This document shows, in pieces, positions 1 through 7,144 of a stretch of 11,278 nucleotides of DNA; the first letter of the stretch is position 1, and every line of letters begins with the position of its first letter. The translations under genes and the position numbers were made by a program. This DNA is from Prevotellaceae bacterium. Lineage in GTDB: Bacteria; Bacteroidota; Bacteroidia; Bacteroidales; UBA932. Location of the stretch: assembly GCA_031257655.1 (NCBI GenBank), contig JAIROF010000244.1:1-11278 (forward strand). The letters are read 5' to 3'. Below the pieces are notes generated by a model, which had not been told where the DNA came from, made no database searches, and saw nothing but the letters and a program-made list of their open reading frames with translations.

Positions 1-120
1 GGCTGCAAGGCTGGAGCCTTGCTTTTAACCCGACGTAGCGTGGACGCTACGCCGAGCGGGGGCTGCAAGGCTGGAGCCTTGCTTTTAACCCGACGTAGCG
101 TGGACGCTACGCCGAGCGAA
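1..120. repeat. Two tandem 60-bp units, each with two palindromes
   Basis: Positions 1-60 and 61-120 are identical except for the last two bases (gg versus aa). Each unit holds two hairpins: GCAAGGCT/AGCCTTGC with a 2-nt loop (5-12 and 15-22 in unit 1), and CGTAGCG/CGCTACG with a 4-nt loop (34-40 and 45-51). A degenerate relative with the same two hairpins in the same order lies at 2155-2199, beyond the other end of the lyase gene. The array starts at the window edge and may extend leftward. It resembles dispersed REP-like palindromes; no coding function is seen. Confidence 0.9.
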
Positions 121-130
121 GGCGACTACT

Positions 131-216
131 AGTTTTTAGTTTTTAGTTTTTAGTTTTTAGTTTTTAGTTTTTAGTTTTTAGTTTGTTTTTAGTTTTTAGT
201 TTTTAGTTTTTAGTTT
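131..216. repeat. AGTTTTT heptamer tandem array (left)
   Basis: There are seven perfect AGTTTTT units from 131 to 179, then an interruption around 180-190, then three further perfect units (191-211) and a partial one. The reverse complement is the CTAAAAA array at 2102-2150, so the two arrays form inverted repeats around the lyase gene. The TAA stop of that gene (210-212) is formed by a heptamer. Because the period is 7 and a unit carries TAA on one strand and TAG on the other, the array stops all six reading frames. Confidence 0.95.
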
Positions 217-2069
217 CCCACATATTTTCCCAGGTGCGGCGGCTGGTTGTAGGCTACGTTTTGGGCGGCCACGCCTAAGCGGTAGATGTGGTCGTGCATG
301 AGGGTAGGCATGCGGTGCGAGGTGGGGATGGTGGTGGTAAAAATCATCAGCTGGCTCGGGTCGTTGCCGTTGTAGAGTACAACCTCCTCTCGCCAATCGC
401 CGAACAGGTCGGCGCTCAGGCAGGGATTTTGCTTAGTTCCGTTGATGGATTTTGCCCCGACCTCGGCAAAGTTTGCCAATCGGACAGGTTGGGTTCCGTC
501 CCACTTGTCGAGCAAGGCGCCATCCAGGATCTCGTCTTGCAGGTCGCCGTCCCAGTAGATGCGGAAGTTGACCGAAGGCTTTTGGGTAGCGATCACCTCG
601 CCCTTTATGTTGTAGACGCTATCGCTGGCCGAGCTCCAAAATTCGAATCCGCGATGCGCGGGGTCGATGTCGGCAGCCAGGCCTCTGCCCACGTCCACGT
701 TGGTGGGTCTGCCAAAGAGGAGTTTTCCGGTGCGGGCGTCCCGCAGCTCTATGCCGGCGGGGCATGGCTTTGTTTCGTGCACGTCAAACAATTCCAGGCC
801 TGGGCGGTCGGGGTCGAGGTCGGCGAGGTGGTGCGCGTCGCCGTGCCCCAGGCCGGTGGAGTAGAGCAGCGAGCCGTCGTGGTCGATGCAGGCGCCGCCG
901 TAGGTAATTTCGTCGAGGCCGTCGCCGTCCACGTCGCCGGGGGCTAAGCTGTGGTTGCCCTGCCCGTAGGCGGTATTTTTTGTGTCTCCTGCCGAGCCGG
1001 AATCGTAGACCCATCGCTCTTTGAGCGTTTTTCCGTCAAAGTCGTATGCGGCCAGCACGGCGCGGGTGTAGTATCCCCGGCACATCACCACCGAAGGGTG
1101 CACGCCGTCTAAGTAGGCGATGCAGGCCAGGAATCGGTCGGCGCGGTTTCCCCATTCGTCGCCCCAAACGCGGCGCATGTCGCTGCCGCGCGGCGGGTTG
1201 TAGGGGATGGTGGCCACCTCAGCGCCCGTGGCGCCGCTAAACACGGTGAGGTATTCCGGCCCGGATAGGATGTATCCGGCAGCGTTTCGGTAGTCGGCGT
1301 TGGGGTTGTCGCAGCCGAGGATGACATTTTTGCCCTGCCCGTCTTTTGTTCCCGGCGCCGTTTTGCAGACCAGCTCCGCCTTTCCGTCGCCGTCTAAGTC
1401 GTAGACCATGAGCTGGGTGTAGTGCGCTCCAGCCCGGATGTTTATGCCCAGGTCAATTCGCCAGAGGAGGGTACCGTCGAGGCGGTAGGCGTCCAGCAGC
1501 ACGGGGTCGGTTGTGCCCGCGTGCGCGTTGTCGTGAGCGCGTGCGTTCCACTTCACAATCAGCTCGTACTGTCCGTCGCCGTCGAGGTCGCCCACGCTGC
1601 AATCGTTTGGCAGGTATTCGCGGGCGCGTTCGCGTTCGGGTTCGAGCGGGCGCACTTGGCGCTGCGCCGTGCCCGCCGGCGCCGTGTCCGGCAGCGGGCG
1701 GCTGAGCTGTAGCGTCAGGTAGGGCTTGCTCCACGGTGCAGCCGGCTTGGAGGCGGAGGTTTCCTTGCCGTTTGCGAGGGTTTTCACGGTGTAGCTGTCG
1801 GCGAGCGTACCAGCGGCGTCCGTCCGGCAGGTTGCGCCCGACAGGGGGTGGGCGTTGATTTTCTCCCCATTTCGGTACAGGTTGAAGAGCGTTTGCGGGT
1901 CTTCGTTGCCCAGCAGCCGCCAGCTGAGGAAAACGCCGCTATCGCCCTTAACGGCGACTAAGCCTCGGTCGAGCGCCTCCACTTGGCGCGGCTTTTCAGC
2001 CCAAAGTACGGTTGGCGCAGCTGCGCACAGGGCGACACAAAAGGTCGCAATGGAATTGGTAGTGAGCAT
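210..2069 (-). CDS. Secreted rhamnogalacturonan lyase, polysaccharide lyase family 11
   Basis: Predicted to cleave the rhamnose-galacturonate backbone of rhamnogalacturonan I by beta-elimination outside the cytoplasm. The 619-residue length suits the YesW/YesX-type family. Visible landmarks are an N-terminal module with VEALDRGLVAVK and FLSWRLLG, then a propeller-like body with calcium-type loops (DLDGDGQYEL, DLDGDGKAEL, DVDGDGLDEI), the conserved stretches NIRAGAHYTQ, LSGPEYLTVF, STGLGHGDAHH and DWREEV, and a closing HDHIYRLG/AYNQPPH. A hydrophobic start ending near LWA-EK looks like a signal peptide. I chose the ATG at 2067-2069 because an upstream in-frame GTG (2091-2093) overlaps the promoter -7 element. 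The C-terminus runs into a heptamer array that supplies the stop codon. No other pectin genes are nearby, so substrate is inferred from family. Endo- versus exo-action cannot be told from the sequence. Confidence 0.93.
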   Translation of the reverse strand: MLTTNSIATFCVALCAAAPTVLWAEKPRQVEALDRGLVAVKGDSGVFLSWRLLGNEDPQTLFNLYRNGEKINAHPLSGATCRTDAAGTLADSYTVKTLANGKETSASKPAAPWSKPYLTLQLSRPLPDTAPAGTAQRQVRPLEPERERAREYLPNDCSVGDLDGDGQYELIVKWNARAHDNAHAGTTDPVLLDAYRLDGTLLWRIDLGINIRAGAHYTQLMVYDLDGDGKAELVCKTAPGTKDGQGKNVILGCDNPNADYRNAAGYILSGPEYLTVFSGATGAEVATIPYNPPRGSDMRRVWGDEWGNRADRFLACIAYLDGVHPSVVMCRGYYTRAVLAAYDFDGKTLKERWVYDSGSAGDTKNTAYGQGNHSLAPGDVDGDGLDEITYGGACIDHDGSLLYSTGLGHGDAHHLADLDPDRPGLELFDVHETKPCPAGIELRDARTGKLLFGRPTNVDVGRGLAADIDPAHRGFEFWSSASDSVYNIKGEVIATQKPSVNFRIYWDGDLQDEILDGALLDKWDGTQPVRLANFAEVGAKSINGTKQNPCLSADLFGDWREEVVLYNGNDPSQLMIFTTTIPTSHRMPTLMHDHIYRLGVAAQNVAYNQPPHLGKYVGN

Positions 2070-2092
2070 AACATGTAAAAATTCAGATGCCA

Positions 2093-2100
2093 CAAAGTTA
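2093..2100 (-). promoter_or_regulatory. Bacteroidota -7 element (TAACTTTG) for the PL11 lyase
   Basis: Read on the minus strand this is TAACTTTG, an exact TAnnTTTG match, 23 nt upstream of the chosen ATG. The region where a -33 TTG/TTTG would lie consists of TTTTTAG heptamers, which offer only TTTT as an imperfect -33. The promoter therefore abuts a repeat array whose copy number could vary. Confidence 0.6.
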
Positions 2101-2101
2101 A

Positions 2102-2150
2102 CTAAAAACTAAAAACTAAAAACTAAAAACTAAAAACTAAAAACTAAAAG
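2102..2150. repeat. CTAAAAA heptamer tandem array (right)
   Basis: Six perfect CTAAAAA units (2102-2143) are followed by one ending in G (2144-2150). The array is the reverse complement of the one at 131-216 and lies immediately upstream of the lyase -7 element. It carries stops in all frames on both strands and no gene. Confidence 0.95.
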
Positions 2151-2154
2151 ATGC

Positions 2155-2199
2155 GCAAGGCGGCATGACCTTGCTCGGCGTAGCGCGGACGCTACGCCG
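2155..2199. repeat. Palindromic module related to the 60-bp units
   Basis: Two hairpins occur in the same order as in the units at 1-120: GCAAGG/CCTTGC (2155-2160 and 2169-2174, 8-nt loop) and CGGCGTAGCG/CGCTACGCCG (2176-2185 and 2190-2199, 4-nt loop). Differences between hairpin arms relative to the left copies are paired, so the structure is kept. Could act as a terminator or a REP-like element; no T-run follows. Confidence 0.8.
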
Positions 2200-2203
2200 C
2201 TAT

Positions 2204-2252
2204 TGTCTGAACTCGGATTTTATGGGATTTATGGGATTAAGATGATTAGATG
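2204..2252. repeat. Dispersed AT-rich repeat, copy A
   Basis: This roughly 49-nt stretch begins TGTCTGAACT, contains GGGATTT twice and ends GATTAGATG. A second copy with the same opening and the same GATTTT/GGGATTT core is at 7563-7610. Both copies sit beside GC-rich palindromes. It has no coding potential; it looks like a dispersed intergenic element, though only two copies are in view. Confidence 0.6.
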
Positions 2253-2372
2253 AGGTCATAAATTGTATGGCGTGGGAAGCATTACGCTGATTATAAGCTA
2301 TTTGCTTTGATTGATGAGATAGTAAGGTTGTTGTTCATACTATATCTCTCTGCTACTGAGGTTATTTTGTTA

Positions 2373-2448
2373 TTTAAATTAGGTTTAAATTAGGTTTTTC
2401 ACCCCGCCAATTTATGACATCACCCCCCCGCCAATTTATGACATCACC
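2373..2448. repeat. Two short direct duplications upstream of the lipoprotein operon
   Basis: TTTAAATTAGG occurs twice in tandem (2373-2383 and 2384-2394). A 23-bp sequence containing GCCAATTTATGACATCACC occurs twice with a 24-bp period (2402-2424 and 2426-2448). They end about 50 bp before the -7 element of the next operon, so the longer one could be a pair of regulator sites or simply slippage products. The rest of 2253-2500 shows nothing recognisable. Confidence 0.85.
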
Positions 2449-2500
2449 AATTTTTGCCGAAAAATTTTATTCACTTGCGCGTAATCCCAAAATTTCATGC

Positions 2501-2508
2501 TACCTTTG
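2501..2508 (+). promoter_or_regulatory. Bacteroidota -7 element (TACCTTTG) for the lipoprotein-ompA operon
   Basis: TACCTTTG matches TAnnTTTG exactly, 57 nt upstream of the lipoprotein ATG. A TTG at 2475-2477 is a possible -33 element, but the 23-nt spacing is longer than the usual 19-21. The AT-rich leader ends in TATAAAACAG before the ATG, without a Shine-Dalgarno motif. Confidence 0.6.
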
Positions 2509-2565
2509 TACCCTCTTAGTTAACCTCATTCTTGTAAACCATCAGACCACATTAATATAAAACAG

Positions 2566-4251
2566 ATGAAAATAAGTTGTTACTCCAAATCGCTGCTTGT
2601 GCTCACCGCAGCATCGGGCCTGTACCTTTCGTCGTGCATGGACAACGTTGATATGACCAACCTCTCCACGGACATGCAGCTTGGCGGGAAGCTGGCTGCA
2701 CCGATAGGCTCAAGCGAGTTCACCGTCAAAGACCTGCTCGAACGCTACGACCAGGACTCCCTCTTCGGCATAGGCGTTGACGACGACGGCATGGTGATGC
2801 TGTACGTCGAAAATTTCGTCAGCTACAAAACCCCGGACTTGTCCGAAAAGTTTAGCGCCCTTACAGATGATGTGATGAAGTACTCCATCGAAACCCAACC
2901 GCTTCACTTGAAGGAGGTAGTAGGGTTTGATGTGAGCCTTACGCCGCAGGCTGGCGAGGTCATAATGCAGGAGACCGAACAGGACTTTGATTTTAATAGC
3001 CTGAATAGTGACCACTCCGTGCAGAAGATTAACCGACTTCTTTTTAAGCAGACAACGATAGAAGTGAAGGTAAATACCCACAACAAAGATTATCCTCCGG
3101 GTTTTTTGGTGGTTACCGTGCACCTGCCCGGTACAAAAGATTCTATTGTTATTGACGTTTCAAACAAGTCTATTAGTCAGCCGAAAACCAACTTGGAAGT
3201 CCAGCTGAACAGCGCTACGCAAGCAACGTATGCGGTTAAGTTCAAAATTACCGGCGACGGCTCCACCCAAATAGCAACAAACGATAAAATTGGCGTTTCT
3301 ATTGAGTTTACCAAGTCCGACTACATTGTTTACGGCCATTTTTACTACAACGAAGGTAAAAATATAAAAATGGAGCCCTATAAGGTAGATTTGTTCAGCT
3401 ATCTACCGGAGGGCACCAGTCTTCGGTTTTTTGCGCCATCCTTCAAGTTTAATGTTACCAGCAACATGGGTGTTCCGTTTATTTTTGACATGGATACCAT
3501 AGCTTCTACCTATTACGGCGCGTCAACCCCAAGCTACGCCAAAGTAGACATGCGCAAAGACACCGTAATTGCTCGTGCCGGTGCGCTGGGCGAATCAGCC
3601 TCCAGCACCATAACGCTCGATAACACCTCATTCTCGGGATCATCGACCGCCTCCGATATATTTACCACCGCGCTGACCTCCATAGGCGCATCCTATGCGT
3701 TCAGAACGCCGGGTAGCGGCGACCCTCTTGCCGAGGCAGAGCAGTTCATTGCCTCCGACAGCTGGTTGAAAATGACCGCCAGCGCCCAGCTGCCCATTTG
3801 GCTCGACAAGGGTAGCGTGATTGCCTACGCCGACACCTTAGAATTTGACGACATTGACATAGAAGACTACGACTACATTACCAACGCCGTGCTCCTCTTT
3901 ACCTATACGAGCTACCTCCCCTTAGGCTTTGACGTTACCATCACCCTGCTGGACAAAAACAAGAGCGCGATTAGCGTAGCAAACCCCAACCGGTATAGCT
4001 ACGCAATAGAAGCCGCCCCTGTTGATGATGACGGCAATGTGAACCCCGGCAACCCCGAAGCAGGAGAGTTTAGCATCGAATACGACCGCAGCGTCATCGA
4101 CGATTTGAAGAAGACAAAGTACCTGAAAATTAGCGTAAAGGCCAGCGGCGCTACGCAAAACTCGAAGATTAAGATTACGGACAACGGCAAGCTAAGCGTA
4201 AAGGTAGGCCTCCGCACGGAAGGAGGCCTAACCGTGGAAGGAAAATTTTAA
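2566..4251 (+). CDS. Predicted lipoprotein of unknown function, partner of the OmpA-like protein
   Basis: I do not recognise a named family. The 561-residue product starts with a lipoprotein signal: positive residues early, a hydrophobic stretch (residues 10-20) and lipobox L21-S-S-C24, so it should be acylated at Cys24 and carried to the outer membrane. The residues after the cysteine (MDNVDM) are mildly acidic, which could permit surface export, but this is weak. The rest is rich in alternating polar and hydrophobic segments with many Thr, Ser and Asp, suggesting beta-sandwich folds, and no catalytic motif is obvious. It lies 15 bp upstream of a DUF5723/OmpA-type gene on the same strand under one promoter, so a joint envelope role is likely. 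The ATG at 2566 is the only start giving the signal peptide. Confidence 0.85.
   Translation: MKISCYSKSLLVLTAASGLYLSSCMDNVDMTNLSTDMQLGGKLAAPIGSSEFTVKDLLERYDQDSLFGIGVDDDGMVMLYVENFVSYKTPDLSEKFSALTDDVMKYSIETQPLHLKEVVGFDVSLTPQAGEVIMQETEQDFDFNSLNSDHSVQKINRLLFKQTTIEVKVNTHNKDYPPGFLVVTVHLPGTKDSIVIDVSNKSISQPKTNLEVQLNSATQATYAVKFKITGDGSTQIATNDKIGVSIEFTKSDYIVYGHFYYNEGKNIKMEPYKVDLFSYLPEGTSLRFFAPSFKFNVTSNMGVPFIFDMDTIASTYYGASTPSYAKVDMRKDTVIARAGALGESASSTITLDNTSFSGSSTASDIFTTALTSIGASYAFRTPGSGDPLAEAEQFIASDSWLKMTASAQLPIWLDKGSVIAYADTLEFDDIDIEDYDYITNAVLLFTYTSYLPLGFDVTITLLDKNKSAISVANPNRYSYAIEAAPVDDDGNVNPGNPEAGEFSIEYDRSVIDDLKKTKYLKISVKASGATQNSKIKITDNGKLSVKVGLRTEGGLTVEGKF
4205..4230 (+). other. Perfect 9-bp hairpin at the 3' end of the lipoprotein gene
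   Basis: TAGGCCTCC (4205-4213) and GGAGGCCTA (4222-4230) pair perfectly around an 8-nt loop, ending 21 nt before the end of the lipoprotein gene and about 36 nt before the ompA-like start. It lies inside coding sequence with no U-run, so it is not a classical terminator. It could stabilise or process the operon mRNA or simply be a coding coincidence. Confidence 0.4.
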
Positions 4252-4266
4252 ATTGTACCTAAAAAT

Positions 4267-6891
4267 ATGAAGCATTTTATTATTACGGCGCTAATGGTAT
4301 GCAGCAGCGTCAGCCTTATTGGGCAGCAGGTGAATACGCTCTACTTTATGAATAACGTTCCCGAAAGGAACGCCTACAACCCCGCATTTCAGCCGGTGCA
4401 TAACGTTTACATAGACCTCCCGCTGATGCCCAACTTCCGCTTCGACGTGGGCAACAGCTCGCTGACCTTTAGCGACCTCGTTTTTAGCAAAAAAATCAAC
4501 GGGGTAGACAGCACCATCACCTTTCTTCATCCGGAGGCGCAGGGGAAAAAAGATGACTTTTACAACAAGCTCAGCAAAACAACCCGCCTATACGGCGACC
4601 TTACCTTCAACCTCATTGGCTTTGGCTTTAGGGTAAAGCGCAACTACTTTACGGTGGACGTTTCCCAGAAGGTAACCTCCGGCTTTTACATGCCCAGAGA
4701 CTTCTTTCGTTTGGCGCTGTACGGCACCGGCAAAGGCTCGGGCGGCTACTCCGACGAGTTTGACCTGAGCCGGCTGGGCGTTCAGGCGTCCGTTTACACC
4801 GAATTTGGGCTTGGCTACTCGCGCAAGCTTAACGATAAGCTCACCGTTGGCGGCAAAATCAAGTACCTGATAGGTCAGGCGAACATCAACACGGATATAA
4901 AGGATTTTAAGCTGACGGCGGGCGCCGACAGGTGGGCAATATCGGGTGCCGGCACGCTGAACGCCTCGCTGCCGCTCGTGGATATACCCTTTGGGGCCGA
5001 TGGCATGCTCGACTTGGCCAACTTAAACCCCGAAGTAAACACCGAATCGCTCAGCGACATCAAAGAGATTACCGAGCTGGTGCTCTCCTCCAACACCGGC
5101 TTTGGCGTAGACTTGGGCGCAACCTACAACATTCTGCCCCGGCTGCAGCTGTCGGCGGCGCTCACCGACCTGGGCTTTATCCGCTGGCGTAGCAACCTTA
5201 CCAACGCCGGCATGCAGGTGGGCTTCGAGACGGAGGGCATTGATTACCGCCCGGGCGACGAGGTGGAGGATAAGTTGGATACGCTGCTCCAAAAGCTGGA
5301 GGATGCGTTTGTGAGCACCGGTACCCACAACAGCTACACCACCGCGCTCTCAACGCGCCTGAACGTGGGCGCGGAGTACAGCGTGGTGAACAACAAAATC
5401 GGCTTCGGGCTGCTCTCCTCCACGCTCTACACCAACAAAAGCCTCTACACCGACCTCACGGTTGCGGCCAACCTGCGCCCCTGCAACTGGTTTAGCACCT
5501 CGTTCTCCTATTCGCTGCTCAACGGACGGCTTAGCAACCTTGGCTTTGGCGCCCAGCTGCGGGTGATGCCGTTCAACATGTACCTCGCCATAGACCGCAT
5601 CCCGCTGACGTTTGCCTCGAAATCCCTGCCTGTGCCCACCCAGCTCAAGGGCGTAAACCTGCAGGCCGGCTTGGTGTGGGTGATAGGCGACCCGAAAAAG
5701 GTGGGCGATGACGACGGCGACGGCGTGAAAAACAAAAGAGATAAATGCCCCGACACCCCGCGAGGCTACAAAGTTGACAAGTACGGATGCGTGCTGGACA
5801 GCGATGACGACGGCATTGCCGACCATCTGGACGAGTGCCCGGGAACTCCCCTTGGCGTGAAAGTTGGCAGCAGCGGCTGCCCCCTCGACGACGACGGCGA
5901 CGGCATACCCAACGTCGACGACAAGTGCCCCAACACCCCGGCAGGCGTGCCGACAGACCCCGCAGGCTGCCCGTTTGACTTAGACCGCGACAAGGTGCCC
6001 GACTACCGGGACAGCTGCCTCGACACGCCCGCAGGCGTGCCGACAGATCCCACAGGCTGCCCGCTTGACCTCGACCGCGACGGCGTACCCGACTACCGGG
6101 ATAGCTGCCTCAACACGCCTCCCAACGTGCCGGTAAGCTCCACCGGATGCCCGCCGGACGCAGACGCCGACGGCGTGCCCGACTACATGGATAAATGTCC
6201 CCAAACGCCCGCCGCTGCGCAGGGTAAGGTGGGCAGCGATGGCTGTCCGCTGGATACCGATGGCGATGGCGTGTTTGACTACATAGATAGCTGCCCCAAT
6301 ACGCCTCCGGCTATAGCGACCGACGCTACCGGCTGTCCGCGCGATGCGGATGGCGACGGGGTGCCCGACTATCTGGACCGGTGCGCCGGAACGCCCTCCG
6401 CCGCCAAAGGTAAGGTGGATGCCGCCGGCTGCCTGCTGGATACCGACGGCGACAGCATTGCCGACTACATAGACAACTGCCCGACCATCGAAGGCGTGGC
6501 AAGCAACTACGGCTGCCCGGAAGTGGCGCAGGCCGTGAAGCAAATTTTTGAGAAAGCGCTCGCCGGCCTTGAGTTCCAGCTGGGCGCCGCAGTTATTGAG
6601 CCGGTATCGTACGAGCTGCTCGACCAAATTGCTGCGGTAATGACGGAAAACGCCGACTACATCCTCTTGGTTTACGGGCATACGGATAGCACCGGTGTTG
6701 TTGAAAGCAACCTGCTGCTGTCCGAAAAGCGCGCAAACGCCGTGAAAGACTACATTGAAAATAAAGGCATAGCGCCGGACAGGATAATTGCCAAAGGCTT
6801 TGGCGACACGAAACCGCTGGCCAGCAACGCTACGGAAGAGGGAAGAGCCAAAAACCGTCGGGTGGAGTTTATTGTGAAGTTCGAAAGGTAA
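4267..6891 (+). CDS. DUF5723-type outer-membrane protein with TSP3 repeats and OmpA domain
   Basis: The 874-residue product has three parts. A signal peptide (about residues 1-20, ending LIGQ) leads into a barrel-like region to about 470, opening with NTLYFMNNVPERNAYNPAFQ, the typical DUF5723 start. Residues about 480-752 hold nine thrombospondin type 3 units (DxDxDGxxDYxDxCPxTP...GCP), expected to bind calcium and form a rigid spacer. The end (about 753-874) is an OmpA-like peptidoglycan-binding domain with GHTDSTG, LSEKRA, GFGDTKP and EGRAKNRRVEF, including the Asp and Arg that contact diaminopimelate in the family. It should anchor the outer membrane to the wall. It is co-transcribed with the upstream lipoprotein gene (15-bp gap). 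The A-rich region before the ATG lacks a Shine-Dalgarno. TSP3 units 4 and 5 look recently duplicated. Confidence 0.9.
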   Translation: MKHFIITALMVCSSVSLIGQQVNTLYFMNNVPERNAYNPAFQPVHNVYIDLPLMPNFRFDVGNSSLTFSDLVFSKKINGVDSTITFLHPEAQGKKDDFYNKLSKTTRLYGDLTFNLIGFGFRVKRNYFTVDVSQKVTSGFYMPRDFFRLALYGTGKGSGGYSDEFDLSRLGVQASVYTEFGLGYSRKLNDKLTVGGKIKYLIGQANINTDIKDFKLTAGADRWAISGAGTLNASLPLVDIPFGADGMLDLANLNPEVNTESLSDIKEITELVLSSNTGFGVDLGATYNILPRLQLSAALTDLGFIRWRSNLTNAGMQVGFETEGIDYRPGDEVEDKLDTLLQKLEDAFVSTGTHNSYTTALSTRLNVGAEYSVVNNKIGFGLLSSTLYTNKSLYTDLTVAANLRPCNWFSTSFSYSLLNGRLSNLGFGAQLRVMPFNMYLAIDRIPLTFASKSLPVPTQLKGVNLQAGLVWVIGDPKKVGDDDGDGVKNKRDKCPDTPRGYKVDKYGCVLDSDDDGIADHLDECPGTPLGVKVGSSGCPLDDDGDGIPNVDDKCPNTPAGVPTDPAGCPFDLDRDKVPDYRDSCLDTPAGVPTDPTGCPLDLDRDGVPDYRDSCLNTPPNVPVSSTGCPPDADADGVPDYMDKCPQTPAAAQGKVGSDGCPLDTDGDGVFDYIDSCPNTPPAIATDATGCPRDADGDGVPDYLDRCAGTPSAAKGKVDAAGCLLDTDGDSIADYIDNCPTIEGVASNYGCPEVAQAVKQIFEKALAGLEFQLGAAVIEPVSYELLDQIAAVMTENADYILLVYGHTDSTGVVESNLLLSEKRANAVKDYIENKGIAPDRIIAKGFGDTKPLASNATEEGRAKNRRVEFIVKFER
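5941..6120 (+). repeat. Recent 90-bp duplication inside the TSP3 region
   Basis: DNA starting at 5941 recurs exactly 90 bp later at 6031 with few changes; both copies open with GCAGGCGTGCCGACAGA. This corresponds to one 30-residue TSP3 unit (AGVPTDPxGCPxDLDRDxVPDYRDSCLxTP). The other units have diverged much more in DNA sequence, so repeat number here is probably still changing. Confidence 0.75.
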
Positions 6892-6913
6892 GAAGGTTCT
6901 GCTTTTGCACGCA

Positions 6914-7035
6914 GCACGCAGATGACGCAGATTTTTTATGATTTACGCAGATATTAGCCCTTTGGCTGCGCCGAGCTCCGCTACGCTCCGGTTCTTCGGC
7001 TGCGCAAATCATAAAAACCCGCGTCATCTGCGTGC
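6914..7035. repeat. Long imperfect inverted repeat between convergent genes
   Basis: The left arm (6914-6948, starting GCACGCAGATGACGC) pairs with the right arm (7002-7035, ending GCGTCATCTGCGTGC); both continue into TTTTTATGATTT-type sequence. The loop of about 53 nt is GC-rich and contains GCTCCGCTACGCTCCGG. It sits between the ends of the convergent ompA-like and nucleotidyltransferase genes, so a bidirectional terminator role is plausible. It also resembles a dispersed MITE-like or REP-like element. No gene is seen in 6892-7144. Confidence 0.75.
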
Positions 7036-7144
7036 TATTTTTGTACAAAACCATGCCGAATGCAGCAAGGACAATACGATATTTGAGTGAGACAGGCTTG
7101 CAACAGCGAAAAAAGAGGCTCCCTTTATTCGTTCTTGATCTTGT

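Noticed and set aside
131..216. CRISPR-like array
   Set aside because: The units are 7 bp with no spacers, and there are no cas genes.
288..947. Plus-strand open frame of 219 codons
   Set aside because: It is antisense to the clearly conserved PL11 lyase and has no recognisable domain; a GC-rich shadow frame.
2070..2093. Upstream GTG start for the lyase
   Set aside because: The GTG overlaps the -7 element, so it would lie upstream of the predicted transcript start, and the signal peptide fits better from the ATG at 2069.
5980..6681. Minus-strand open frame of 233 codons
   Set aside because: It is the antisense of the TSP3 repeat and OmpA region; its repetitive sequence merely mirrors the repeats.
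6892..7144. Hidden HEPN gene next to the nucleotidyltransferase
   Set aside because: No open frame with HEPN motifs is present; the space is filled by an inverted repeat.
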